Shown piece after piece: positions 11,030 through 24,457 of a stretch of 64,000 nt of DNA. This DNA is from Ottelia alismoides. Lineage: Eukaryota; Streptophyta; Magnoliopsida; Alismatales; Hydrocharitaceae. Position 1 is the first letter of the stretch. Each line of letters begins with the position of its first letter. The notes below the pieces were generated by a model that was given only the letters and a program-made list of their open reading frames with translations, did not search any database and was not told where the DNA came from. The stretch spans positions 434,001 to 498,000 of the forward strand of contig JAZKJV010000089.1 in NCBI GenBank assembly GCA_037367405.1, given 5' to 3'. Both the position numbers and the translations under genes were made by a program.

Positions 11030-14000
11030 TGATGAATCCACATTTCATCATCTTTATTCTATCATTTTGGACTCAAAAACCCTGGCAAATGCATGTAAAT
11101 ACCCTTAATTCATACATTTTAGCATCCATGCATGTGTGTATAAATAGGTATAAAATATAATTTTTAAAGCCAAAAATATAGAATAAAGAAAAGGAAAGAA
11201 AAAGAATAAAATATTGTAAATATTTTATGACCCGAAACCCCGAGACCTAGGCATGTCAATGAATAGGTTGACAAGGAATAAAGTAGGGGGAGATAAGGGC
11301 CACAATACCAAGAAAATTCCCTTTCATTTTGTTCATTCTTTATTCATTCTGGGACCTATTTTTGGTTCCACTTTTTATACTCCAAATAAAGAAACTTTAT
11401 ACATGAAAGTTGTAGATAATTAAATAAAGAAAAATACAAATTAATTTCACTCAAAAATAATGTACAGATAAAAAGATATGACCTGAATAAAAATCCAAAA
11501 CACCAACTTCCCAGACCTGTATCTCTCAAATAAAAGCTCGAAACAAATCAAAATCACTTTTAATTGTACATAATTTTAAATAATCTATTTAATGAAGGTA
11601 GTTTCGCATTTGGTGGAGCTACGGTTTGAAAGTTGAGTTTTGGACCCCTATTGTATACTTGTACAGATTAAAATATTCATTTTATTATTTATTCATTATT
11701 TTCATAATTTTATATTTTTATAATTTTGTAAATATTTATTATAAAGTATATGTCATTAAAATCAGAATAAAAACCTAAAGGAAATTTAAAAATAAAATAC
11801 TTGTATATATAACATATCTAGATATAATACTTATACATATACCTATGGAATTAATACTTATATTTTATTAAGTGTACAAAATACATCAGAAAAATCAAAT
11901 AAAAATATATTTACGTGTATAACAATATTTTATAAATTTATAAAATATTAAACAAAATAAATAAAATTAAATATACAAAATAAAAAAAATATTAAAATAT
12001 GTAGAAGAATATACCTATATAGGACATAAAAGGTAACTTATAATTCTATACCTCATAAAAATAAATAAAAATCAGCATAAAATTCTTTATAAAATAAGGA
12101 ATATTTTTTTTATAACCTAAAATTAATAAGTTCATTTACAATTTTATTTTGAATTTTCAAATAATTTTGACCAGCATTTTTCGGATTGGTCCACGTGGAC
12201 GAACCAGCGCTGGTCGATGGTTGACCTCGGTCAACTCCCTGATCGAGGCCTGCCAGCTTCTGACACCCAAGATTTTTGCCCGATTTCGCGCATTTTTCAA
12301 GCCAAATCCCTGCGTCTTCCGGCTTCGACCTCTTCTTGGAAATTCTTCCCCGATCACCACTGGGCCATGCCATGCATCCGGATCACGTCATATCTTCATC
12401 ATGCGCGCGTGCTCTTGCTCCCAAAATCACGTCACCGTCACCTGTACATAAGGACCCGCCATCTTCGAGCTCCATTTTGAACCCCTTCGGACCGAAATTT
12501 GCCCCTCCCTTCGAGTGCTCAAGCGAGCTAGAGTGACAGGCTATCTCCAGGGCCCGTCGGCGAGTCGCAGCGTGGACCAGGGCGGTCTCCATCACCTCCG
12601 GCATACCTCGTCGTTGAGGTTTCCTCCTCTGGTCTTCGACCATCGAGGTATACCCCTTTCCCCTTTCCTTTTTGCTTCTTTTTATTCCCTGTAGTTCTAG
12701 GATCATTTCCCCCCTTAGATCTTCGAGTTCCGTTCACTGAATCACCCAATCGCACCCCCTCGCCGGAGCGCACCTCCGGCCGAGAATCCAAGATGCCTCT
12801 CCGCCTTCATCCGACCACCTTCGCACCTCCACGGGGTCCAGGTAGTTTTCCCTAGACCATCTTACCCCTTTTTGCAGGTCAAAGCGCATTCAAAGCACCT
12901 GGGGACCATCGTGTACTTCGTTGGAGATACCTGGAGCTCCAAGCTCCGCCGCCTTCGCGCCAGCATCACAACGCTCCTCCGACGAACCTGGTTCCTCCAG
13001 CACCCAGCTTGACCTTCCAGGAGCACCCACGCCATTTTGCACGCTTACAGACCGCCGGAGACCCGAGATCGAGCTCGGGGAAGTTCGCCTCGCCGACGTT
13101 CTTCCCTGTTCTTCCACCTCGCTTCTCTGCCGTCCGATCAGAGGATCACTCCAGTTCGATCAGCAACCATCCGATCTAGGCCCGCGTCGACCGTCGATCT
13201 CCTCGCCAGATCTGATCCGGGCCGCTCATCGCCGAACCGTCATCGCGCGTTGTGCGCGCGCCACATGGATAAGTGAGCGGCTCTCCGCCATTCGATCGCG
13301 CACATGTTGGGTATTTTGCACTTTCAACCCATCCATTTTGTACATTTTTTTAGTCCTTAAACTTCCAGGCGTAGTTTAAATATTTCTCTAATATTTGCAT
13401 TTTGGCCCCCGTACTTTCATTATTTGCATTTAGGTCTAGTCCACGTCACCTCACGTGACCCGTGCATGTGGGGTGGTGGGTATTTTGAAGTGGACCCCCT
13501 GGGGTTTGTTTATTTTAGTTCTGTCCAGAAACTTTCCATTTAAGTTGCAATATTTTTGGTAAAATTACATGTTCGCCCCTGGAGAGTTGTAAAATTGCAA
13601 AAATACCCCTGCTAGGTCACGTGCCTAGCGCACGTGAGTTTGGCAATTTTGCAGGGAACCCCCTCCGGGTTTGGGTATTTATATTTAGTCCAGAAAGTTG
13701 AGTTTAATGTTATATAATTTTGGAAAAATTGCAAGTGGGCCCTTGGACTTCGGTGTATTTACATTTATGCCCTTACTAGTACAGTATTTTTGCTTGGACA
13801 TTTGCATTTATTTTATACATTATTTTAACTCGAAAAATTACTAAAAAAATAACATAAGCTTCTGTTGCATTATAGTTTAACGCCATATTTTTATTTCGCA
13901 TTTTTATTGCATTTACGTATTTATAAAAATAAAAAACAAGCATTTTTGTTACTGTTTGCATTAAAAATACAAAAAATATCTAAAACATCTGAAAAATTCT

Positions 14001-14842
14001 AAAAAAAATTACATTTTGTGTATTTTAGTGTGTTTTAACTTCTATCCAAAAATCATAAAAAATTTCAAAAGAAAACCCATAAAAATTATAAACCCCCAAA
14101 AATCTTCATAAAAATATTAAAAATTCTTGTAAATTCCTAAAAATATAATCTTTGTCTCAGAATTTTTCTTATTTTATTATCTTTTTTCTAAATTAATTTG
14201 GAGAATTTCTGTGACTGTTTGATATTTTATTTCTCCATTTTAGTTTCAGCTTTTTATTTTATTCCCTATATTTAGTATTTTAGTCTTTAAAAATACCAAA
14301 AAAATTTGGAAAAATCTATAAAAATCATAAAAACATTAGAAAATATAAAAAGCCCAAAAATACAGCATTTCCTGATTTTTGCCTATTTTACCCATATTAT
14401 AAATATCTTATCTCCCTCTTTTCTTATATTGTTTATATACTTCATTTTATCTTTTATTGAAAAAGAAAATATAAAAAAATATAAAATATAAAAATAATAT
14501 ATAAAATTAGAAAATTAGAAATCAAAAATAAAAAATTATAAATTTAAAAAAATTAAAAATGAAAAACCTACCAAAAATATCACTTATAGGCATTTGACCA
14601 CTTTCACATTTTTGAGCACTATTGCCTTGTCTATCCTGCTTGCTCCCTGAGTTCGATACACATACTTGCACCTATACACACTTATTGTAGAGTTATAATA
14701 AATTTTAACTCCACATTTGCTTCTCATTGTTTGATTGATATTGTGGGTTAATTGTTGATTAAGTCTGGATTTCGTGTGGTCGATCAGAGACTGAGTTCCC
14801 GCCTTGTGTAGAACTTAAGACCACTGATTTTTGGGTTTATCA
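11030..14842 (+). repeat. 3' LTR of element A
   Basis: This copy of 2369-6172 has TG and CA ends. It carries the same AT-rich, GC-rich, G-box and A-tract blocks in the same order. Small differences, such as the extra taattttaaa near 11570 and the shortened 13346 region, separate the two copies. Confidence 0.92.
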
Positions 14843-14847
14843 GCGAT

Positions 14848-15495
14848 TGAGAGAAAGGCAGAGAAGAGCGGCCAGGATCTGGTCTGAGATCAGATCCTAT
14901 GGCTGGGAGCGAGCGACGGATGAACGGTCGAGATGGAGGCGGGATGAAGGAGATCTGACGGTCCAAGAGAGCGCCGGGTGGCGGATGGGGGACGTGCCAC
15001 GTGGGCAGCCCAGAGGGCACCACTTGACCCAATCAGAAAATTCAAAAATGTAATTACAAAGAAAAACACAAAAGAAATAGTTAGAGGCAAAATTAAGAAA
15101 AGGTCAAAACATGAAAGTTGTTCGTCTCGATGAGATATACAAGTTTCATGTTAGAGAAAAGCCAAAAGAGGTTATTTATAAAAAAAAAGTATTTTTGGGG
15201 GCATTTTTAAGGGGGGTAAAAGTACTTGCTTTTGAGTTTTGAATTGTTTTTTGTATTTTTAGTCTTTTTAAGGGATAGTAATATTGTAGACAGTTGTTCA
15301 ACTTGATTTTTATGGGATTTTGGTAATAAATAAATTACAGAGTAAATAATAGCACTTAAATACAAGTAATTATAGGTTTAGTATACACAATATATATACA
15401 GGATAAGATGAAAGAATTATTGATGAATTTTAGTGATTTCCTTAAGCCAGGGTTTTAATTAATGAATTTTAGCATGATGAATGCGAGATTCATCA
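14848..15495 (-). repeat. LTR of element D, U3-side part (minus strand)
   Basis: This is the remainder of the LTR at 47-2368, resuming after the A insertion and its target duplication (14843-14847). The outer end reads ATTCATCA at 15488-15495, which on the minus strand is TGATGAAT, the same LTR start as in A and B. The flank from 15496 is copia LTR sequence. The target duplication would be ACTTC (15496-15500), but its partner is off-window. Confidence 0.78.
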
Positions 15496-16402
15496 ACTTC
15501 TGAGTGGTCTTCTAGATCTGGATATGAGATTAAATCTCACTATCCAAGTCACTATACATGACATATGAAATCACATGACCTTATCTCCAAGTATTTGAGG
15601 AGAAGACACATAATCTTGAAACAGTTCGAGAATTATTCCATGAGCAATATTATCTGAGAATTAGAAATTTGGATAATTTAATAAGATTTAATTATCACAA
15701 ATAATGTGGATATGATTCACATTATTTAGACATGTGTAGAAAGATATTTTGGATAATTAAATTGGATTTAATCATCAAGAATGTGATTAATGTGGATAAT
15801 ACTATCCACAATAATCATGGATAATGTGGATGTGATCCACAATATCATGGAAAGAGTTAATTGTGAAGGAGATTCATAATTTATAAGTTAATGTGAATTG
15901 GATTCATATTATAAAATTTAATGTAAATATGATTTACATAGAAGGATATAATACTTTATAGTCAATGGTCTAATTACAATTGTCGCAAATATTTTGGAAT
16001 TATTCGATGATTGCTCAATTGTTAAATTAATAATTAATAAAAGTACAATTTTGGGAAAAAATGGAATTGACTCCTTCCACTCCTCTTTGAGAGTGGACGC
16101 CCATGGTTGTGACACTATGGTGGCCATCCACCCCAAAAAAGGAAAGTGAATGGAGGTAACCATTACCCAAATGTTAATAGTTGATTAGTTGATTTAATTA
16201 AAGAAATAATTTTAGAAATTATTTTGAACTTATTTCTTTAATATTTTGTGACTTAGAAGAAGCACAAATTAATCTCAACCATTGATTTTTAAGAGCATAA
16301 GGATTGGGATTCATGAACTTCCAATTTGTTATAAAAGAGAGACTAACCTTAGCCCTCTAAAAGAACATAACACATAAATGCAATTGTTGCGTAAATAAAA
16401 CT

Positions 16403-16444
<42 letters not shown>

Positions 16445-16972
16445 CTCTCTCTCTCTCATTCTCTCCACACGTCATTGCCATCTCCCTTCACAAACTTAGG
16501 ATGTCCCTTTGCCCTAGGTTGGTGGAGATCACGATTGTCGTCATGTTGCTGGTGTGCTGTCAGACCAATTGCTCGAGGAACTTGATCTTATTCGATGCCT
16601 CATGCTCGTGAAGAATACAACATATTTCGTGAGACAAAAATAGGAGGTTCCACGCTCTGATTATCACTCGGGATTGCGGGAAGCACGTACCCCATCAGCA
16701 TGACCGTAAGTACACTCTCGTTTGATCGGACTTGAGTCAGGAGGCCTCTTCACTTAGAGACTTCGGGATCACAATCACGCTTCAAGAGGTAAGCCTAAAC
16801 TTGTGTGATCTTGATGAAATGGAACATGACAGTTTCCCGAGCCATGTGGTTTCGTCTATAAATTCTTATTTTTCCACTACCATGTCAATTAGTGTGACTA
16901 GTTGACCTAGATTAATTTTGATGTGATCTCCACGCTTCTATGATGCATGAGGACCTGGCCCTCATCCCTTCA
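15496..16972 (+). repeat. Copia-like LTR, copy 1 (5'-truncated by D)
   Basis: The sequence aligns by eye with 21150-22919. Shared landmarks are the phrase AATATCCAAGTCACTATA near the start (ACTATCCAAGTCACTATA here), a TATA box (tataaaa, 16330-16336; the equivalent is 22362-22368), a CT-rich tract after it, the phrase TCGGACTTGAG, and the end CATCCCTTCA (copy 3: CATAACCTTCA). The left part is lost where D inserted. No primer site is recognisable after 16972. Confidence 0.6.
16405..16457 (+). repeat. Compound (CA)18(CT)8 microsatellite
   Basis: An uninterrupted CA run (16405-16440) is followed by a CT run (16441-16457), just downstream of the copia LTR TATA box. The equivalent place in copy 3 (22395-22450) has only an interrupted CT-rich tract, so the CA expansion is private to this copy. 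Confidence 0.95.
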
Positions 16973-17438
16973 CCCACACACCATGAAAATGCCAACATGT
17001 CCTAGCACCATCATGAGGCCTTAATGGTGCTCTAACGCAACATCGTGTATGTATCATGAAGCATGCTAGCAAGTGTTGGTGCCCAACAACGCTTCTGTGC
17101 ATATAGAGCCACCCTGAGTCCTATATGAGTCCTCTCTCGCATTAATCTTGGGGAAGTTCGGATCGATTTCAACTGATCTTGGGGCAATTCGGATCGATTT
17201 TAACTATAAATCCAATCCTTCTATCCTAGAACACCGACAAGGTTGATGGAAAAAAGATTGTGTTCTAAGTCTACACATACAACATATTTCCTATATGGTC
17301 ATGTAGAAAAAATAGACCATCATATAATCTGGTCATGTCCTTCCTAGTCTCTTTATTCGTCATGATAAGAAGACAAGGTTGATATGCCTCTATCGCCATA
17401 TTCCGAGGCAGTCAAAAGTTTCGTGACTCATCTTCAAG
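16973..17438. other. Unassigned copia-interior sequence
   Basis: Nothing recognisable was found over about 470 bp between LTR copy 1 and the gag-like relic. Position and context suggest leader sequence of the old copia element. Confidence 0.3.
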
Positions 17439-18143
17439 ATGGATGGGACCAACAATGAACTATGGGTGATGCAGTTCATGAAATTTATGAAGAGCAACAA
17501 TAAAGAGTACATCCTAAAGAACCTCAAGCTGGCTGACAAGACTGAAGAAAACTCTCCAGGGAAGCTGGACAATGCATGGGTCACATACTTGGCTCTCTAA
17601 CACTATACAACAGAGGATAGCCAACGACATTCTACGTCAACCCACAACAAAGATGATGTGAGATATTCTTGCCACCACACATTCTCAAGCAAAGAAAAAG
17701 AAAAAGATTATTCAGCTCGAGTATTACATCTTTAATACGAAGTAGGGTGGTTACCCTCTCCACACATTCTCTTTTAATATGAAACATGTTCAAGAAGCTT
17801 TATAGCTACATTCCCCTGAGTGCTAGTCCTGACTAGCATACGATCTACAGGAACACCACCATGGTCAGTGTTTTTCTTACAACTATTTATCCTAAGTATG
17901 ATGTCATCCACGACTAGCTTCTCACAGGTGCTTCTATCCCTCCTACGGAGTAGGCTTACAATCATCTGAGCACACTCAAGATGCCTCTTAGTTTTGCTAC
18001 TCATACCTCCTCTACTAAGGCAGCATCTTGCAAAAGAGAATGTGGTGTCCATAGTATAGGAAGTGGTTGTCCTTACTCTAATTGCACATATTACAACCAA
18101 ATAGGGAACTCTTAGGACATATATTATCATATTATAGTCTCTC
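17439..18143 (+). pseudogene. Degenerate copia gag-like relic
   Basis: From ATG 17439 a 48-codon stretch begins MDGTNNELW and ends at TAA 17580. This resembles the copia gag N-terminus, in which a D-G-x-N-Y-x-x-W phrase is common. After a frame change, a stretch from about 17593 contains IANDILRQPTTKMM, a stop where tryptophan is expected, then DILATTHSQ and IIQLEY, the pattern of the copia gag core. Further on (about 18040-18110) are cysteine-bearing remains, CPYSNC, that could be a broken zinc knuckle. Several stops and frame changes rule out function. The assignment rests on motif spacing only. The relic stops at the inverted copia LTR that begins at 18144. Confidence 0.42.
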
Positions 18144-19965
18144 TGAAGGAATTAAATAAACCTATTATGAACTTCGCATCATAGAAACGTGGAAAAGATA
18201 ACAAACAGTTTGCATATACAAAACAAAAAAATTTATGCAAAGTGAAACTATATATTCGAGGAAATAAGTTTCAAACATGATTTTGAACATTCTAATGAAT
18301 ATTAGGAAGAGATCATGGTTACCTATTGAAGCATGAATCTCTAAAGCAAGACCTCCCGAATGAAGTTCGGTCCGAGGACTCTTCTCTCATAGGAACAATG
18401 ATGAGTCACATTGCTTCCCACAAACTTTGATATCTACTTCTTCATGATGTTGTCCACCCAAGGATAAGACCAAGAAGATCTCAAGATTCTAATTGATCTC
18501 ACGAAATCAAGTCCTTTCGCACATAAGTGAAGCACGACAAAGAAGATGATCTTATCTCTTGCAGGGCCACACCTATGAAGAGAAGATGCATGCTTGATGA
18601 CATACATGTAGGGTTATAGAAAAATATGGGAGGACGCGTATTAGAGAGTCTTCTACTCTCTAAACTCCTCTCTCAATTATCAAGGCTACTTAGAAGGTAA
18701 AGGCTTTCATCTATTTCATGTGTTTTCAAGCGAGAGGCATGCCCTCTCTTTTATACTCATGGTAGACACCCCTTAGGGTCTTACTTTAAAGGGGCACTAC
18801 TATGATGATGGCCTTTGGATGAATAACCAAGGGTTAGATCATATCATAGTCTTAGTTAGGAATGAGAGATAAGTTGCCTCTCAATTATCATCAAGAATAA
18901 ACAACAAAATTAAAACAAAAATCAGGAGAGTCATAATCAAATTAGGACTTATGGTAGACAACCACCTTATCCTAATTGTTGTCCCAATTGATTGTTGCTT
19001 TACCTTCATGATAATTATTTAAAATCATATTTGGGAAATTTATGAGAGTTACCTCACAACAAAATGTAAATTCTATTTACATTTAATTTCCAATGTGAAT
19101 CCAATTCACATTTAGGCCCTGAAATAATATATGAATTATATTCAGATATAAATATATATTAATTATTATAAATCAATATTCATATTAATTAAATATATAT
19201 GATGTGGATCATATCCACAAAACTCTGATATTATATTCATGATAATAATAAGTATTATCACATTATAGATATCATTATGCATGAGTCCTAATCTAACTAA
19301 GACTCACGAGCATAAATCTCGGATACTTGGAGATATTTTTCGGGGAGATCATATTATTTACATATAGTGACTTGAAACCTGGATATCTATCCAATTTCAT
19401 GGTTTATATCATTTTCAGAGAAATTACATCAATTACAAATGTTAAGCTCAAGCTGTAATAATTAACATTCTAAGTAAGCTTAGCGAAATGCATCACATCC
19501 TCCATGAGCTGGAGAAAGAATCAGTGAGTATAATCTAGCTTCGTTGACCATTTCTAATCAAAGTTCAAACCATTTGGAGTTTATAAATGAGCTCAAGGAG
19601 TATGTTTATTTCCATTTCCATCACAATTTCTCCTTACAACATTTGGACATTGAAGTTGGAATTGGATATTGGATTCAAAATGAGATGCGACTTAATCAAA
19701 TTAACTCTCAAACCATTAAGCTAAGAAATGGAGCTATTAAAATCCATCCGTTTTCATCATTCCCTCGGAATGGAAGTGTCATAGTAGATGATCTATTAAG
19801 ATAGATTTAACCATAAGTATTCCTAATATTCATACATCCTATATACTAGAAGACTTTAACATATATCATAAGTTCAAACCCTAGTTTGATTGATTTCCTC
19901 GGAACATATCAATAGATTTCTCATTCGATAGTTTGACGACAATATTAATCATATACTTTCCAACA
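18144..19965 (-). repeat. Copia-like LTR, copy 2 (inverted)
   Basis: On the minus strand it starts TGTTGGAAAG (from 19965) and ends CCTTCA (18144), the same ends as copy 3 (TGTTGA and CCTTCA). Shared internal landmarks are CATTCCGAGGGA (minus copy near 19765; plus copy near 20990), the CAAGTCACTATA phrase (near 19370), and a TATA box on the minus strand (TATAAAAG, 18748-18755). The flanks CTCTC and ACATA do not form a target duplication, so the insertion is old, rearranged or only part of a larger inverted copy. Confidence 0.6.
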
Positions 19966-20844
19966 ACATACATTAATATCTCGAATTTGTGTCTTATTTC
20001 ATAAACAAGACCACCCTGCATGGAATTCATAATGATCCCAAATTATTGTTAGCCATTTGAGCCCGAGGCGAACTATTCCTACAATAAATGCTATTGTAAT
20101 GTTTGATTTATAAATAAAAGTTATCGATTCTTTTTCAGCCCCTTTCTGAGATGGAATGAATGAATGCACTATAAGGTCCCTCTTTATAAATAGGGTTATG
20201 TACCATGGCCATCTTGATGATCATACAACTGTTGATTCAATAATTGAATCATATAGGCTGGTGCTTGGATGAATATCTAAGGAGTTAGATAGAGGACTCA
20301 TCAAGAACCATCAAATGATCGTTAATAGATAATCTCTAGCCTGAGTAGGAGATGGCAATCCTTTCTCATTAGGTTGATATCTGACTGACCGCTTGATGCA
20401 AGTCCTTTGCATGGGAAAAGAGTTTCAGAGGTATCGGATTAGTTAGGTCAAATGGTTGACTTAATGAGATCGAGATAACCGAAGTCCTATATCGTATACT
20501 GTCACGATATGGGCACACATCCTCTGACCGGAGACAAATTTGTTACTATATGTCTAAGTATTTACATTTGGCAGACCAATAGGTTGATGAACTAACCAAG
20601 GTCTATACACCGACGAGCTGTGTGCATATGAGGGCATATGAGTAATACGATCTCTTAAAGGGATTATACGGGTTCTTTTGTGAACCGGAAGGCATGATGA
20701 GCTCACTCATGAGGTATTGGGACCAATCAAATTCCATGCATGGTCGTCATGCTTTAGAAGCATGACAAGAATTTGTAGGTATGATATATGCTTTGTGAAA
20801 GCATATGATCGATACCAACTCCCAATGATCAAGATTGAGAAACT
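19966..20844. other. Copia-interior remnant ending in a PPT-like stretch
   Basis: No ORF of note is present. The last bases before copy 3, CAAGATTGAGAAACT (20830-20844), sit where copia elements carry a polypurine tract next to a TGTTGG LTR start. This suggests that the region is the 3' end of an element interior. The rest of the 880 bp matches nothing I recognise. Confidence 0.4.
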
Positions 20845-22919
20845 TGTTGATAAAATCTTGAAGATGACAATGTTAAATTGATCTTTATCTTCAGATTTAT
20901 CATAGTTCTTCCAGTATGCAGGATGTACACTTACTAGGAATACCCGAGAGTGATGTGATCATAAACGATTGTATAACCATGATGCTTCCATTCCGAGGGA
21001 GTGATGAAACATGTTGATTGTAGTGACTCCTCTCAGTAGAGAAGTAATTTGATCTTGGTCCAAGTGTGGACATTGATCTGAATGAGATTCAGATGCAATG
21101 AGAAGATTAGATTTACGGTCTTGATTTAATCAAGCATCTATGAGAGGTCCATGAGATCTAGATTTGAGATATCCTCTCAATATCCAAGTCACTATACGTG
21201 GAACATACAATCGCCATGTCCTTATCTCTAAGTATCTGCGGAGAAAGCGCATTATTCTTGAAAGAGTTCAAGAATAATTCCATAGTTGAATTACATCTAA
21301 GCATTGAGAGATGGATAAATAAATGTGATTTAATTATCAAGAATGATGTGAATTTGACTCACATTATTTGAATGCATGAGAATGATGATCCAATATAATT
21401 AAATATGATTTAATTATTATGAATAATAATAATGTGGATAGCAATATAAAATTATTCTTAATCTATTACAAATGTGATTTGTAATGTATTAGAGAGAGCT
21501 CATTATGATTTATATTTGTTGATTAATTATTTGTGTGAATTGGATTCACATTGGATGACTAATTGAAAATATAAATCACTTTTTATTTTAGGTTGTGAAT
21601 AAGGTTCACAAATTTCCAATTGCAAGATTACAATATTCACAAAATGATTATGAATTATTTTGTAGAATAATTTACAACAATTGTTGTTGTAGAAAAATTG
21701 GGAAATGATGGAATCATGCAATCCTGGAGATTGCATTGACATTCCCCCTTTCCTAATAGGAGAGGGGGACGGCCACTAATTCCTACAAGGAAAGGGTGGC
21801 CATCCACTATTCCTATATGGAAGGGGTATACCTCCTTTCCATTATCTCTGAGATTTAATTGATTTAATTTTAGGATTAAATTATATATATTTGTCAATAT
21901 ATAGGAGAAACTTCAAATGAGGCAGGGTCTCACCATATATATGGTGAGCCACCCTCAATCTAGGCATCTTTCCAATATATTTTACAATTTCTTGTTTCAT
22001 ACATATAACAATAAATATTAACACAACATGTATAGTGAAATAAAATTTTGAAAATATTATTATATTGGTTGAAATGTTAATTTAAATTTGGATGCTATAT
22101 TTTACAAAATTCATTTTTTTATAATGTGTAGTTTATACTTTTACAAAACTATTACAGAGTTTTTACTAAATTCACAGTGGCCTTTACAATTTCAGAAAGC
22201 CCCCACCTCATTTGAAAGGTCCCCTATATTTTTAATCTAAATTAAAAAAATTGTTGTTGTGTTTTTCCAACAAAATCTTGACCATTAAAAGAAGCACAAG
22301 TAAATCTCATCCATTGATTTTCTGTAGTCCATGGATTGTGATCAATGGACTCCCAAAACCCTATATAAGAAGAGGCCCCATTGCTCTTCTTAAGTTTACA
22401 ACAAGCTCTCTCCTCTCTCTCATTCTCATGCCCTCTCTCCCTCTCTCTCCTTTGGTGGCCATCCACCTAAACCCTAGAGCGAAGAAGGCACTGTCATCGC
22501 TTCGCCGTTGTGCTGCCCTTGATTGTCCATCTTCTTTGGTGCACCTCGCTCGCAAAGAATATGTACGATCTTGTGCGACGAGATCAGGAGTTCTCCTGCT
22601 TGGATCGACATCTTGGATTATGAGAAGCACGCGACTCATCCCCGCGCTCGCAAGCGTCTCCTCCAAAGATCGGACTTGAGACAGGAGGTCTCTTCTCTTA
22701 GAGGCTTGATCGCAACCACACTACAAGAGTATTCCTTTATACATTATCTGGTTTAGATGAAATGATCTGAGAAGCATTCTTGGATCATGTGGTTTCATCG
22801 CATGAAAATTTTTTAAATTCTGCTGCATCAAACAACTAGTGCGACTAGTCGTTCTTGATCGTATACGATACGATCCTCACGCTTCTGTGATGCGCTTGAG
22901 GATTATTCCATAACCTTCA
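20845..22919 (+). repeat. Copia-like LTR, copy 3 (complete)
   Basis: The complete LTR starts TGTTGA and ends CCTTCA, about 2.08 kb. It has a strong TATA box, CTATATAAGA (22361-22370), followed by a CT-rich tract and the phrase TCGGACTTGAG. A PPT-like stretch lies before it and an initiator-Met primer site after it (22922). The ORFs 22251-22679 and 22361-22666 fall in this LTR and are not convincing genes. Confidence 0.68.
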
Positions 22920-22921
22920 AG

Positions 22922-22934
22922 TGGTATGAAAGCC
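22922..22934 (+). other. Primer binding site (tRNA-iMet-like) of a copia element
   Basis: TGGTATGAAAGCC differs from the standard TGGTATCAGAGCC at two positions and lies two bases after the LTR end, as expected for copia elements. Confidence 0.65.
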
Positions 22935-24457
22935 TTAGGTCGGAGGTTTTGGATACGATCCATAAACCTAGGAAGACTTGGGTTCGTTAGGGTTTGCGGA
23001 AGTTTTATCACATTTCATTTTCACATCTCTGTTTAGTGAATAATTTCAGCTCTATTTAAAATGTTTAAACAAGAAATAATCTGTATTTTGTTTCTCGTTA
23101 AATAAGGAAATCATGGTATTTGATTTGCATAATTTGGATTCCGTTTGCTCAAGATATGATCATTTTAATGAACATGTATCCACTGTTTCAGGGACTGCGA
23201 ATCTTGACATAATTAAGGAGTTAATTACTATTTTGAAATGCCTAGAAATACGTGCACATCACTTGAGTTCTATTATAAATCAAGTTAGCAAACTTTGGAA
23301 ACTTATTTTTGTGTAATTTGGATTTAATTTGATTGAGATATGTTAATTTTAGTAAGTGGGGGTCACTGCTGGAAATTACATTCCTAGTCAAGAATCATGT
23401 GGTTGCCAATTAGTGAAATTAATGGTTAATTTCCTAAAATATTATGTATAAATATTTGAGAAATATTTGATTGATAGCTATTTCCTTAAATGACATTGCC
23501 TTATCCAATAATTGATTAGATATGATCTAGATCACAATTGGTTACACAATCATCTTTCCCAACAAACAGACTTACTTGAATAGGATTGGGAATTTGTTTA
23601 GCAAATTTCCTTATAATTAAAATATTTTTAGTTATTACTATATGGTATAACTTCGGTTGAAAAATTGATTATCATCTCAAGTACATAATGGTCAATTTGG
23701 CATTATCCTTTCTCGAGGTGGATATGGTGTCTAGTCGGGGAGCGTTGGGCTAGCAGGTTGCACCGTGTCTATCCCACTCCCGTCGGTACTGGCCATGACA
23801 ACGGGTAGGGATGGGATAATGCAGGAGAGATCACGATGCATTTTTCTATTTATTAAAATTCTAATAATACGTACTTTGAGATTATACCATCTATTCAAGT
23901 AACAATCAAGTTTGTTGATTGAACTGGATTGACAATTGATTTAATATGATTACATTAATTATATCCTATTAAAGACACTCTATTATGAATAGATGTGTAT
24001 TTCCCTTGGAAGAATTAATTATATGAATGTGATTCATGATAAATAATTATAATTTGAATATGAGGTTTAGGATCACATAAGTGACATCCATGGTCTCCCG
24101 TCAAGGCAAAGGGTTCCATCGCCAGAGACCGTATGTGGGAGACGCCTATCTGAAGTGACAGATTATGCATACAAGCCATTTGGATCGAACTCTTTGCTTC
24201 TCGAAAGAGTAATGACGTATGCGTATTGACCTCAATATGGGATCCTCATATTATTGAGGCCATATTGGTTTGCGCATAGTGAGTTTTATTCCTGTTGATG
24301 GTTGGTTCATTTAACAACGGGTCAACATCACCTTGGGGGGTGGGCTCAGGTGTTAAAGACCGAATTGGGAAATGTAAGTTGGACTTGTAAGGAGGAATGT
24401 GTTCCCACTTCTCTTTATCGGAGTTACAGTTTCTCATATTATTGGGATGTGACAAGG
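22935..24457 (+). other. Copia-like interior without recognisable gag or pol
   Basis: The 1.5 kb follows the primer site. One 67-codon ORF (23113-23316) has no family I know. No gag, protease or integrase motif is seen. It could be a long leader or the interior of a non-autonomous element. Insertion of C at 24458 cuts it off; the continuation would lie beyond the right end of the window. Possible target sequence for C is CAAGG (24453-24457), with its partner off-window. Confidence 0.4.

Larger units (their letters stand above)
2369..14842 (+). mobile_element. Element A: non-autonomous Athila-type LTR retrotransposon
   Basis: The element has two long LTRs (2369-6172 and 11030-14842), a tRNA-Asp-like primer site at 6175, a degenerate gag-protease-like ORF and a purine-rich tract just before the 3' LTR. 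The flanking 5-mers are GCGGT (2364-2368) and GCGAT (14843-14847), a target duplication with one change. Flanking sequence on both sides is the D LTR, so A inserted into D. No reverse transcriptase, RNase H or integrase can be found in the 4.86 kb interior. The same organisation is present in element C, so the lack of pol is a property of the family and not a private deletion of this copy. Confidence 0.9.

Noticed and set aside
18139..19970. Solo LTR with target duplication for the inverted copia LTR
   Set aside because: The flanking 5-mers CTCTC and ACATA do not match.
22251..22679. 142-codon ORF near the copia TATA box
   Set aside because: It lies within the LTR; no domain is found and the other LTR copies do not keep it open.
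23113..23316. 67-codon ORF after the copia primer site as a small gene
   Set aside because: No known family, no context and no second copy to test conservation.
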